NCBI GenBank assembly: GCA_038049695.1
Contig: CP142457.1
Span: forward strand, 56,416,501 to 56,480,500
DNA: 64,000 bases
DNA from: Cinnamomum chago
Taxonomy: Eukaryota; Streptophyta; Magnoliopsida; Laurales; Lauraceae
Reading direction: 5' to 3'
Positions within the stretch are counted from its first letter, which is position 1. Each line of letters starts with the position of its first letter. Both the position numbers and the translations under genes were made by a program. A model generated the notes under the pieces. That model saw nothing but the letters and a program-made list of their open reading frames with translations. It ran no database searches and was not told the origin of the DNA. Below are positions 33,681 to 45,950 of this stretch, in pieces.

Positions 33681-36600
33681 TTTTTTTTGTAAGGGTGATC
33701 GTAGACAAGGCCGGCCCGCATTGGTTCGGCGATGTGGTTTAGGTTATAATAGATGGGCCGTGCTTAGAGTTTTTTTATTTGGACTCGGTCGTTGAGATTT
33801 GGAATCTTTGCCCGGCCCAAATATACATATATAATTGTAAACGAGGGACTAGTAATGCGGAGACTCAAACCCATGACCTCTCATATAGGGTGATATGACA
33901 AGGCTAGTTGAGCTACAACCTAGGACGTCAAATGAATTTTTTTTTTCTTTTTTCGTTATTATATAAGTTAAACTCAGGATATGCTAGTGCTTCATCATTT
34001 ACAGGCGGGCCGGTCTTGGGCAAGCAATTTCTGGCCCGACCTGGGCCTGAGCCAGGGTCAAGTTTCTAATTTAGAAGTCGGGCCGGGCATGGATGTTCCT
34101 CGGCCCAGCCCACCCCGTCCCATGTACAACCCAAGTTGTTGTTGTTGCTTTTTTTCTTTTTTTGTCATTTAGTGGCTTGAGAGTGTCTCTTTCTAACTTT
34201 TTCGTTTTTTTTTTTTGAAGGAAGATGTATTTTTGGAATTTAGTATCGTTTGATGTGATCCGCTTCTTTTTATTGTCTCTTGAATTAACCCTTTACTCTA
34301 CGTCACTGGTAAAGTAAGTTACCAAATAGGAAATAGTTAGTGAGAGAGAAGTGAATACATAGGGTGGGGTCCACACTTGATTAAATCCTACTGCAAAAGA
34401 TCAATATCATTTCGGCTTTTGGGTTCGAATCCTTAGACATGAAAAGTGATTTTCATTATCGAATAGGTAGGGGGAATGGGCTCTCTAAAACCAAGCAGAA
34501 GATGAAATCAATATGAAGAATTGATACGGTACGTGCCTGCGTACCTCAATTTAGGTTGAGTATGGGCCAACCTCATCGATCCAGTCCGGACTTGACCACT
34601 TTCCATCTATAGGATAGGCATATCTCATTCAGCGAAAAGGCTTCTCATGGTCTGATTCAGCCCGAGCCTAACCTGTGTCTAGCCTGCATTGGACTACATT
34701 GGGCTCCGACTTAGGCTCGTGGTCTTACCTGTGGAGGGGGGCGGGGGGTGCGCTTTATCATCTATATTGGAGTTTGAGGGCCGTTTAGGCGGCCTTTCAC
34801 AAACTCTAAGGGGAGTTTTTCATTAAAATCATCTAGAAACAAAAGGCAAACTTTTTGAAGACTTTGTATTGATGTTGTTATTAAAAAAACAAAATTGGAC
34901 TGCTATTTATCGATTATCTTTGCAGCCAACATATGTATATCTATATATATAGTAAGGCTTTTCTAAGATGTAGCTTATGTTATCCTAAGCTGAATTAACG
35001 GTAACGGTCTCACAAATCAAAGTCGACAATCTCTGTTCTTGGCACGATGGAACTCGAAAATCCAGTTTGGATTTATCGTGATTTTGGAGACGATGACTTG
35101 AGACAGTTTACGATGGAGATGATTTCACAAACGATTTCAGCCTAGGATAAGATAAGCTGCAGCTTAGGAGAGCCCCTCTCCTACTTATATATATATATAT
35201 ATTTGATTGTTCATTTAGGTTTGATTGTTTGACCTTTTCTTTAATATTATATTTATTATTTTAGCCCATGCGTTGCCTCGAGTCTTTACTGGTCTAAAAG
35301 CGAGAATGAGACCCATGAAGATTGAGTATGACTCATGTCAGAAGTAAGTGTTTAAGTGTCTAATGGCTGTGCACATCCTAAACTTGATTTGCATGGAGAT
35401 GTTCACGAAATTTCCAAACTAAACATATCTTTGGTTCTATGAAATACTTGATTCTTAAACGGGTTTATGCAGGGGGAAAAATCATTACCATTAGAAACCG
35501 GAGAACCTAATATCTGCGTTTGAGAACATACTTGAAACCGACAAAATCTTGATTGCAACGAAAGAATTTCAAAAAATGACTACATTTATAATATGGGTTG
35601 GATTGGTTAGGTACTTCAATGCAAGACCACTACATTGAGAATCAGGAGAGATTTGGATTTACTTACTTACCTTCCAAAATAGAAAAATAATAAAATAAGA
35701 TATTTTTCTTGGTAGAGAGGATTTCTATTTCATAATATATATAGTTCATATCCTACAGCAGTGATATTAGGTCCTCTCCCTAATATGATATGAGATCTAA
35801 AGTATTCTGAGTGGGCCCCATAGATATTCTCTGTGCGCGATCGTATGGCTTATAAGCCATGTGGATGGAAAAAAATGTCCAATGGGGCAACATGTTATTC
35901 AATCTCTCACCCAATAGTAAATGTATATGGCGTCCAAGATGGTCTATACTTGGATTTTTTTGGATTCGAGTCCTTTGGGTAATTAAGGAGGGGTCCAAAG
36001 TATTGTGGACAACCTCCGTTATTAAATATACATATATATATAGGTTTATTCTTTTATTTTATTTTTGTTCATGTTGTTTTATACATTACTTTTCCCTATT
36101 AAAAGAAAAGATTTTCTTTATTTATTTCTCTATTTTTTTTTTCATAAGCGCGATCTTTTGGGACGACCCAAGCAATTTTTAAAAAAAATTGATTCTTTTA
36201 TTAATTTTCTTTATCTAATAATGAAGATTTAAGAAAATATTAAATATAAGTATGTCTCTCGTTCAATGTTAAAGGAAATGGAAAGGCTTGCTTGGAATGT
36301 AGTTGGATATGGGCACTCACGCAGCTTTCCCGCTACATCCATCAGCGGTAAGTTAGCATTTGCCAGATTTCCTCCTCTCGCAGAGGAGGAAATCTGGAAG
36401 TTGAAGCTTTACCGCCGATAAGTACAGCGGTAAAGTGTAATTTTCAGGATTTCCTCCCCTCTAAGCGGAGGAAAACCTGTAAACGAATTCTTATCATATT
36501 TTGCCTTTTTAAAATCTTAGTTGGGTCGTTGGTCCGGGGTTTGGCCCAAACAATGTGGGATGGGCATGTTTAATTAACGTTTAAACGCAATACTATCAAA

Positions 36601-36744
36601 TCACATAGTGAATCACTCTTTTGGTCAATTTACTTTACCGGTGAAGTAAAGTGATTGGTTAAATACAAAGAGAGAGCAAGAGTGAATGTTTGAAAAAATC
36701 AGAAGGCGAAAGTGTAGCTCTTTGACTATTTATTTTAAGAAGAG
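33681..36744 (+). repeat. Monomer copy 12 (type B)
   Basis: 3,064 bases. Type B markers are present. C near 36339 (CTACATCCATC) is private and lies in the loop of the first hairpin of the double-hairpin module. TTCATATCC is shared with copy 9, the split T-run with copies 11 and 15, and the shortened G-run (six G after the C) with copy 8. Confidence 0.97.
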
Positions 36745-39700
36745 TTTTTTTTGTAAGGGTGATCGTAGACAAGGCCGGCCCGCATTGGTTCGGCGATGTG
36801 GTTTAGGTTATAATAGATGGGCCGTGCTTAGAGTTTTTTTATTTGGACTCGGTCGTTGAGATTTGGAATCTTTGCCCGGCCCAAATATACATATATAATT
36901 GTAAACGAGGGACTAGTAATGCGGAGACTCAAACCCATGACCTCTCATATAGGGTGATATGACAAGGCTAGTTGAGCTACAACCTAGGACGTCAAATGAA
37001 TTTTTTTTTTCTTTTTTCGTTATTATATAAGTTAAACTCAGGATATGCTAGTGCTTCATCATTTACAGGCGGGCCGGTCTTGGGCAAGCAATTTCTGGCC
37101 CGACCTGGGCCTGAGCCAGGGTCAAGTTTCTAATTTAGAAGTCGGGCCGGGCATGGATGTTCCTCGGCCCAGCCCACCCCGTCCCATGTACAACCCAAGT
37201 TGTTGTTGTTGCTTTTTTTTTTTTGTCATTTAGTGGCTTGAGAGTGTCTCTTTCTAACTTTTTCGTTTTTTTTTTTTGAAGGAAGATGTATTTTTGGAAT
37301 TTAGTATCGTTTGATGTGATCCGCTTCTTTTTATTGTCTCTTGAATTAACCCTTTACTCTACGTCACTGGTAAAGTAAGTTACCAAATAGGAAATAGTTA
37401 GTGAGAGAGAAGTGAATACATAGGGTGGGGTCCACACTTGATTAAATCCTACTGCAAAAGATCAATATCATTTCGGCTTTTGGGTTCGAATCCTTAGACA
37501 TGAAAAGTGATTTTCATTATCGAATAGGTAGGGGGAATGGGCTCTCTAAAACCAAGCAGAAGATGAAATCAATATGAAGAATTGATACGGTACGTGCCTG
37601 CGTACCTCAATTTAGGTTGAGTATGGGCCAACCTCATCGATCCAGTCCGGACTTGACCACTTTCCATCTATAGGATAGGCATATCTCATTCAGCGAAAAG
37701 GCTTCTCATGGTCTGATTCAGCCCGAGCCTAACCTGTGTCTAGCCTGCATTGGACTACATTGGGCTCCGACTTAGGCTCGTGGTCTTACCTGTGGAGGGG
37801 GGCGGGGGGGTGCGCTTTATCATCTATATTGGAGTTTGAGGGCCGTTTAGGCGGCCTTTCACAAACTCTAAGGGGAGTTTTTCATTAAAATCATCTAGAA
37901 ACAAAAGGCAAACTTTTTGAAGACTTTGTATTGATGTTGTTATTAAAAAAACAAAATTGGACTGCTATTTATCGATTATCTTTGCAGCCAACATATGTAT
38001 ATCTATATATATAGTAAGGCTTTTCTAAGATGTAGCTTATGTTATCCTAAGCTGAATTAACGGTAACGGTCTCACAAATCAAAGTCGACAATCTCTGTTC
38101 TTGGCACGATGGAACTCGAAAATCCAGTTTGGATTTATCGTGATTTTGGAGACGATGACTTGAGACAGTTTACGATGGAGATGATTTCACAAACGATTTC
38201 AGCCTAGGATAAGATAAGCTGCAGCTTAGGAGAGCCCCTCTCCTACTTATATATATATATATATATTTGATTGTTCATTTAGGTTTGATTGTTTGACCTT
38301 TTCTTTAATATTATATTTATTATTTTAGCCCATGCGTTGCCTCGAGTCTTTACTGGTCTAAAAGCGAGAATGAGACCCATGAAGATTGAGTATGACTCAT
38401 GTCAGAAGTAAGTGTTTAAGTGTCTAATGGCTGTGCACATCCTAAACTTGATTTGCATGGAGATGTTCACGAAATTTCCAAACTAAACATATCTTTGGTT
38501 CTATGAAATACTTGATTCTTAAACGGGTTTATGCAGGGGGAAAAATCATTACCATTAGAAACCGGAGAACCTAATATCTGCGTTTGAGAACATACTTGAA
38601 ACCGACAAAATCTTGATTGCAACGAAAGAATTTCAAAAAATGACTACATTTATAATATGGGTTGGATTGGTTAGGTACTTCAATGGAAGACCACTACATT
38701 GAGAATCAGGAGAGATTTGGATTTACTTACTTACCTTCCAAAATAGAAAAATAATAAAATAAGATATTTTTCTTGGTAGAGAGGATTTCTATTTCATAAT
38801 ATATATAGTTTATATCCTACAGCAGTGATATTAGGTCCTCTCCCTAATATGATATGAGATCTAAAGTATTCTGAGTGGGCCCCATAGATATTCTCTGTGC
38901 GCGATCGTATGGCTTATAAGCCATGTGGATGGAAAAAAATGTCCAATGGGGCAACATGTTATTCAATCTCTCACCCAATAGTAAATGTATATGGCGTCCA
39001 AGATGGTCTATACTTGGATTTTTTTGGATTCGAGTCCTTTGGGTAATTAAGGAGGGGTCCAAAGTATTGTGGACAACCTCCGTTATTAAATATACATATA
39101 TATATAGGTTTATTCTTTTATTTTATTTTTGTTCATGTTGTTTTATACATTACTTTTCCCTATTAAAAGAAAAGATTTTCTTTATTTATTTCTCTATTTT
39201 TTTTTTCATAAGCGCGATCTTTTGGGACGACCCAAGCAATTTTTAAAAAAAATTGATTCTTTTATTAATTTTCTTTATCTAATAATGAAGATTTAAGAAA
39301 ATATTAAATATAAGTATGTCTCTCGTTCAATGTTAAAGGAAATGGAAAGGCTTGCTTGGAATGTAGTTGGATATGGGCACTCACGCAGCTTTCCCGCTAC
39401 ATGCATCAGCGGTAAGTTAGCATTTGCCAGATTTCCTCCTCTCGCAGAGGAGGAAATCTGGAAGTTGAAGCTTTACCGCCGATAAGTACAGCGGTAAAGT
39501 GTAATTTTCAGGATTTCCTCCCCTCTAAGCGGAGGAAAACCTGTAAACGAATTCTTATCATATTTTGCCTTTTTAAAATCTTAGTTGGGTCGTTGGTCCG
39601 GGGTTTGGCCCAAACAATGTGGGATGGGCATGTTTAATTAACGTTTAAACGCAATACTATCAAATCACATAGTGAATCACTCTTTTGGTCAATTTACTTT

Positions 39701-39808
39701 ACCGGTGAAGTAAAGTGATTGGTTAAATACAAAGAGAGAGCAAGAGTGAATGTTTGAAAAAATCAGAAGGCGAAAGTGTAGCTCTTTGACTATTTATTTT
39801 AAGAAGAG
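36745..39808 (+). repeat. Monomer copy 13 (type B)
   Basis: 3,064 bases. This is the last type B copy before the change to type C. Its one private base noted is G near 38685 (CAATGGAAG). Confidence 0.97.
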
Positions 39809-42800
39809 TTTTTTTTGTAAGGGTGATCGTAGACAAGGCCGGCCCGCATTGGTTCGGCGATGTGGTTTAGGTTATAATAGATGGGCCGTGCTTAGAGTTT
39901 TTTTATTTGGACTCGGTCGTTGAGATTTGGAATCTTTGCCCGGCCCAAATATACCTATATAATTGTAAACGAGGGACTAGTAATGCGGAGACTCAAACCC
40001 ATGACCTCTCATATAGGGTGATATGACAAGGCTAGTTGAGCTACAACCTAGGACGTCAAATGAATTTTTTTTTTTCTTTTTTCGTTATTATATAAGTTAA
40101 ACTCAGGATATGCTAGTGCTTCATCATTTACAGGCGGGCCGGTCTTGGGCAAGCAATTTCTGGCCCGACCTGGGCCTGAGCCAGGGTCAAGTTTCTAATT
40201 TAGAAGTCGGGCCGGGCATGGATGTTCCTCGGCCCAGCCCACCCCGTCCCATGTACAACCCAAGTTGTTGTTGTTGCTTTTTTTTTTTTTTTGTCATTTA
40301 GTGGCTTGAGAGTGTCTCTTTCTAACTTTTTCGTTTTTTTTTTTTGAAGGAAGATGTATTTTTGGAATTTAGTATCGTTTGATGTGATCCGCTTCTTTTT
40401 ATTGTCTCTTGAATTAACCCTTTACTCTACGTCACTGGTAAAGTAAGTTACCAAATAGGAAATAGTTAGTGAGAGAGAAGTGAATACATAGGGTGGGGTC
40501 GACACTTGATTAAATCCTACTGCAAAAGATCAATATCATTTCGGCTTTTGGGTTCGAATCCTTAGACATGAAAAGTGATTTTCATTATCGAATAGGTAGG
40601 GGGAATGGGCTCTCTAAAACCAAGCAGAAGATGAAATCAATATGAAGAATTGATACGGTACGTGCCTGCGTACCTCAATTTAGGTTGAGTATGGGCCAAC
40701 CTCATCGATCCAGTCCGGACTTGACCACTTTCCATCTATAGGATAGGCATATCTCATTCAGCGAAAAGGCTTCTCATGGTCTGATTCAGCCCGAGCCTAA
40801 CCTGTGTCTAGCCTGCATTGGACTACATTGGGCTCCGACTTAGGCTCGTGGTCTTACCTGTGGAGGGGGGCGGGGGGGTGCGCTTTATCATCTATATTGG
40901 AGTTTGAGGGCCGTTTAGGCGGCCTTTCACAAACTCTAAGGGGAGTTTTTCATTAAAATCATCTAGAAACAAAAGGCAAACTTTTTGAAGACTTTGTATT
41001 GATGTTGTTATTAAAAAAACAAAATTGGACTGCTATTTATCGATTATCTTTGCAGCCAACATATGTATATCTATATATATAGTAAGGCTTTTCTAAGATG
41101 TAGCTTATGTTATCCTAAGCTGAATTAACGGTAACGGTCTCACAAATCAAAGTCGACAATCTCTGTTCTTGGCACGATGGAACTCGAAAATCCAGTTTGG
41201 ATTTATCGTGATTTTGGAGACGATGACTTGAGACAGTTTACGATGGAGATGATTTCACAAACGATTTCAGCCTAGGATAAGATAAGCTGCAGCTTAGGAG
41301 AGCCCCTCTCCTACTTATATATATATATATATATTTGATTGTTCATTTAGGTTTGATTGTTTGACCTTTTCTTTAATATTATATTTATTATTTTAGCCCA
41401 TGCGTTGCCTCGAGTCTTTACTGGTCTAAAAGCGAGAATGAGACCCATGAAGATTGAGTATGACTCATGTCAGAAGTAAGTGTTTAAGTGTCTAATGGCT
41501 GTGCACATCCTAAACTTGATTTGCATGGAGATGTTCACGAAATTTCCAAACTAAACATATCTTTGGTTCTATGAAATACTTGATTCTTAAACGGGTTTAT
41601 ACAGGGGGAAAAATCATTACCATTAGAAACCGGAGAACCTAATATCTGCGTTTGAGAACATACTTGAAACCGACAAAATCTTGATTGCAACGAAAGAATT
41701 TCAAAAAATGACTACATTTATAATATGGGTTGGATTGGTTAGGTACTTCAATGCAAGACCACTACATTGAGAATCAGGAGAGATTTGGATTTACTTACTT
41801 ACCTTCCAAAATAGAAAAATAATAAAATAAGATATTTTTCTTGGTAGAGAGGATTTCTATTTCATAATATATATAGTTTATATCCTACAGCAGTGATATT
41901 AGGTCCTCTCCCTAATATGATATGAGATCTAAAGTATTCTGAGTGGGCCCCATAGATATTCTCTGTGCGCGATCGTATGGCTTATAAGCCATGTGGATGG
42001 AAAAAAATGTCCAATGGGGCAACATGTTATTCAATCTCTCACCCAATAGTAAATGTTTATGGCGTCCAAGATGGTCTATACTTGGATTTTTTTGGATTCG
42101 AGTCCTTTGGGTAATTAAGGAGGGGTCCAAAGTATTGTGGACAACCTCCGTTATTAAATATACATATATATATATAGGTTTATTCTTTTATTTTATTTTT
42201 GTTCATGTTGTTTTATACATTACTTTTCCCTATTAAAAGAAAATATTTTCTTTATTTATTTCTCTATTTTTTTTTTTCATAAGCGCGAACTTTTGGGACG
42301 ACCCAAGCAATTTTTTAAAAAAATTGATTCTTTTATTAATTTTCTTTATCTAATAATGAAGATTTAAGAAAATATTAAATATAAGTATGTCTCTAGTTCA
42401 ATGTTGGAGGAAATGGAAAGGCTTGCTTGGAATGTAGTTGGATATGGGCACTCACGCAGCTTTCCCGCTACATGCATCAGCGGTAAGTTAGCATTTGCCA
42501 GATTTCCTCCTCTCGCAGAGGAGGAAATCTGGAAGTTGAAGCTTTACCGCCGATAAGTACAGCGGTAAAGTGTAATTTTCAGGATTTCCTCCCCTCTAAG
42601 CGGAGGAAAACCTGTAAACGAATTCTTATCATATTTTGCCTTTTTAAAATCTTAGTTGGGTCGTTGGTCCGGGGTTTGGCCCAAACAATGTGGGATGGGC
42701 ATGTTTAATTAACGTTTAAACGCAATACTATCAAATCACATAGTGAATCACTCTTTTGGTCAATTTACTTTACCGGTGAAGTAAAGTGATTGGTTAAATA

Positions 42801-42879
42801 CAAAGAGAGAGCAAGAGTGAATGTTTGAAAAAATCAGAAGGCGAAAGTGTAGCTCTTTGACTATTTATTTTAAGAAGAG
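39809..42879 (+). repeat. Monomer copy 14 (type C)
   Basis: 3,071 bases. Type C begins here: TTTATACAGG near 41600, ATGTTTATGG near 42055 and GTTGGAGG near 42405. It still has the older CGGTCTC and GTTCTTGG in the MITE-like element. ATACCTATAT near 39952 and GTCGACAC near 40500 are shared only with copy 15. AAATATTTTC near 42242 is private. Confidence 0.97.
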
Positions 42880-45800
42880 TTTTTTTTGTAAGGGTGATCG
42901 TAGACAAGGCCGGCCCGCATTGGTTCGGCGATGTGGTTTAGGTTATAATAGATGGGCCGTGCTTAGAGTTTTTTTATTTGGACTCGGTCGTTGAGATTTG
43001 GAATCTTTGCCCGGCCCAAATATACCTATATAATTGTAAACGAGGGACTAGTAATGCGGAGACTCAAACCCATGACCTCTCATATAGGGTGATATGACAA
43101 GGCTAGTTGAGCTACAACCTAGGACGTCAAATGAATTTTTTTTTTCTTTTTTCGTTATTATATAAGTTAAACTCAGGATATGCTAGTGCTTCATCATTTA
43201 CAGGCGGGCCGGTCTTGGGCAAGCAATTTCTGGCCCGACCTGGGCCTGAGCCAGGGTCAAGTTTCTAATTTAGAAGTCGGGCCGGGCATGGATGTTCCTC
43301 GGCCCAGCCCACCCCGTCCCATGTACAACCCAAGTTGTTGTTGTTGCTTTTTTTCTTTTTTTGTCATTTAGTGGCTTGAGAGTGTCTCTTTCTAACTTTT
43401 TCGTTTTTTTTTTTTGAAGGAAGATGTATTTTTGGAATTTAGTATCGTTTGATGTGATCCGCTTCTTTTTATTGTCTCTTGAATTAACCCTTTACTCTAC
43501 GTCACTGGTAAAGTAAGTTACCAAATAGGAAATAGTTAGTGAGAGAGAAGTGAATACATAGGGTGGGGTCGACACTTGATTAAATCCTACTGCAAAAGAT
43601 CAATATCATTTCGGCTTTTGGGTTCGAATCCTTAGACATGAAAAGTGATTTTCATTATCGAATAGGTAGGGGGAATGGGCTCTCTAAAACCAAGCAGAAG
43701 ATGAAATCAATATGAAGAATTGATACGGTACGTGCCTGCGTACCTCAATTTAGGTTGAGTATGGGCCAACCTCATCGATCCAGTCCGGACTTGACCACTT
43801 TCCATCTATAGGATAGGCATATCTCATTCAGCGAAAAGGCTTCTCATGGTCTGATTCAGCCCGAGCCTAACCTGTGTCTAGCCTGCATTGGACTACATTG
43901 GGCTCCGACTTAGGCTCGTGGTCTTACCTGTGGAGGGGGGCGGGGGGGTGCGCTTTATCATCTATATTGGAGTTTGAGGGCCGTTTAGGCGGCCTTTCAC
44001 AAACTCTAAGGGGAGTTTTTCATTAAAATCATCTAGAAACAAAAGGCAAACTTTTTGAAGACTTTGTATTGATGTTGTTATTAAAAAAACAAAATTGGAC
44101 TGCTATTTATCGATTATCTTTGCAGCCAACATATGTATATCTATATATATAGTAAGGCTTTTCTAAGATGTAGCTTATGTTATCCTAAGCTGAATTAACG
44201 GTAACGGTCTCACAAATCAAAGTCGACAATCTCTGTTCTTGGCACGATGGAACTCGAAAATCCAGTTTGGATTTATCGTGATTTTGGAGACGATGACTTG
44301 AGACAGTTTACGATGGAGATGATTTCACAAACGATTTCAGCCTAGGATAAGATAAGCTGCAGCTTAGGAGAGCCCCTCTCCTACTTATATATATATATAT
44401 ATATATTTGATTGTTCATTTAGGTTTGATTGTTTGACCTTTTCTTTAATATTATATTTATTATTTTAGCCCATGCGTTGCCTCGAGTCTTTACTGGTCTA
44501 AAAGCGAGAATGAGACCCATGAAGATTGAGTATGACTCATGTCAGAAGTAAGTGTTTAAGTGTCTAATGGCTGTGCACATCCTAAACTTGATTTGCATGG
44601 AGATGTTCACGAAATTTCCAAACTAAACATATCTTTGGTTCTATGAAATACTTGATTCTTAAACGGGTTTATACAGGGGGAAAAATCATTAACATTAGAA
44701 ACCGGAGAACCTAATATCTGCGTTTGAGAACATACTTGAAACCGACAAAATCTTGATTGCAACGAAAGAATTTCAAAAAATGACTACATTTATAATATGG
44801 GTTGGATTGGTTAGGTACTTCAATGCAAGACCACTACATTGAGAATCAGGAGAGATTTGGATTTACTTACTTACCTTCCAAAATAGAAAAATAATAAAAT
44901 AAGATATTTTTCTTGGTAGAGAGGATTTCTATTTCATAATATATATAGTTTATATCCTACAGCAGTGATATTAGGTCCTCTCCCTAATATGATATGAGAT
45001 CTAAAGTATTCTGAGTGGGCCCCATAGATATTCTCTGTGCGCGATCGTATGGCTTATATGCCATGTGGATGGAAAAAAATGTCCAATGGGGCAACATGTT
45101 ATTCAATCTCTCACCCAATAGTAAATGTTTATGGCGTCCAAGATGGTCTATACTTGGATTTTTTTGGATTCGAGTCCTTTGGGTAATTAAGGAGGGGTCC
45201 AAAGTATTGTGGACAACCTCCGTTATTAAATATACATATATATATATAGGTTTATTCTTTTATTTTATTTTTGTTCATGTTGTTTTATGCATTACTTTTC
45301 CCTATTAAAAGAAAAGATTTTCTTTATTTATTTCTCTATTTTTTTTTTCATAAGCGCGAACTTTTGGGACGACCCATGCAATTTTTTAAAAAAATTGATT
45401 CTTTTATTAATTTTCTTTATCTAATAATGAAGATTTAAGAAAATATTAAATATAAGTATGTCTCTAGTTCAATGTTGGAGGAAATGGAAAGGCTTGCTTG
45501 GAATGTAGTTGGATATGGGCACTCACGCAGCTTTCCCGCTACATGCATCAGCGGTAAGTTAGCATTTGCCAGATTTCCTCCTCTCGCAGAGGAGGAAATC
45601 TGGAAGTTGAAGCTTTACCGCCGATAAGTACAGCGGTAAAGTGTAATTTTCAGGATTTCCTCCCCTCTAAGCGGAGGAAAACCTGTAAACGAATTCTTAT
45701 CATATTTTGCCTTTTTAAAATCTTAGTTGGGTCGTTGGTCCGGGGTTTGGCCCAAACAATGTGGGATGGGCATGTTTAATTAACGTTTAAACGCAATACT

Positions 45801-45950
45801 ATCAAATCACATAGTGAATCACTCTTTTGGTCAATTTACTTTACCGGTGAAGTAAAGTGATTGGTTAAATACAAAGAGAGAGCAAGAGTGAATGTTTGAA
45901 AAAATCAGAAGGCGAAAGTGTAGCTCTTTGACTATTTATTTTAAGAAGAG
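42880..45950 (+). repeat. Monomer copy 15 (type C)
   Basis: 3,071 bases. It shares ATACCTATAT and GTCGACAC with copy 14, but the split T-run (near 43355) with the type B copies 11 and 12, and GCTTATATGCC with copies 6-8. Private changes: TTAACATTAG near 44691, TTATGCATTAC near 45288 and CCCATGCAA near 45377. Confidence 0.97.
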
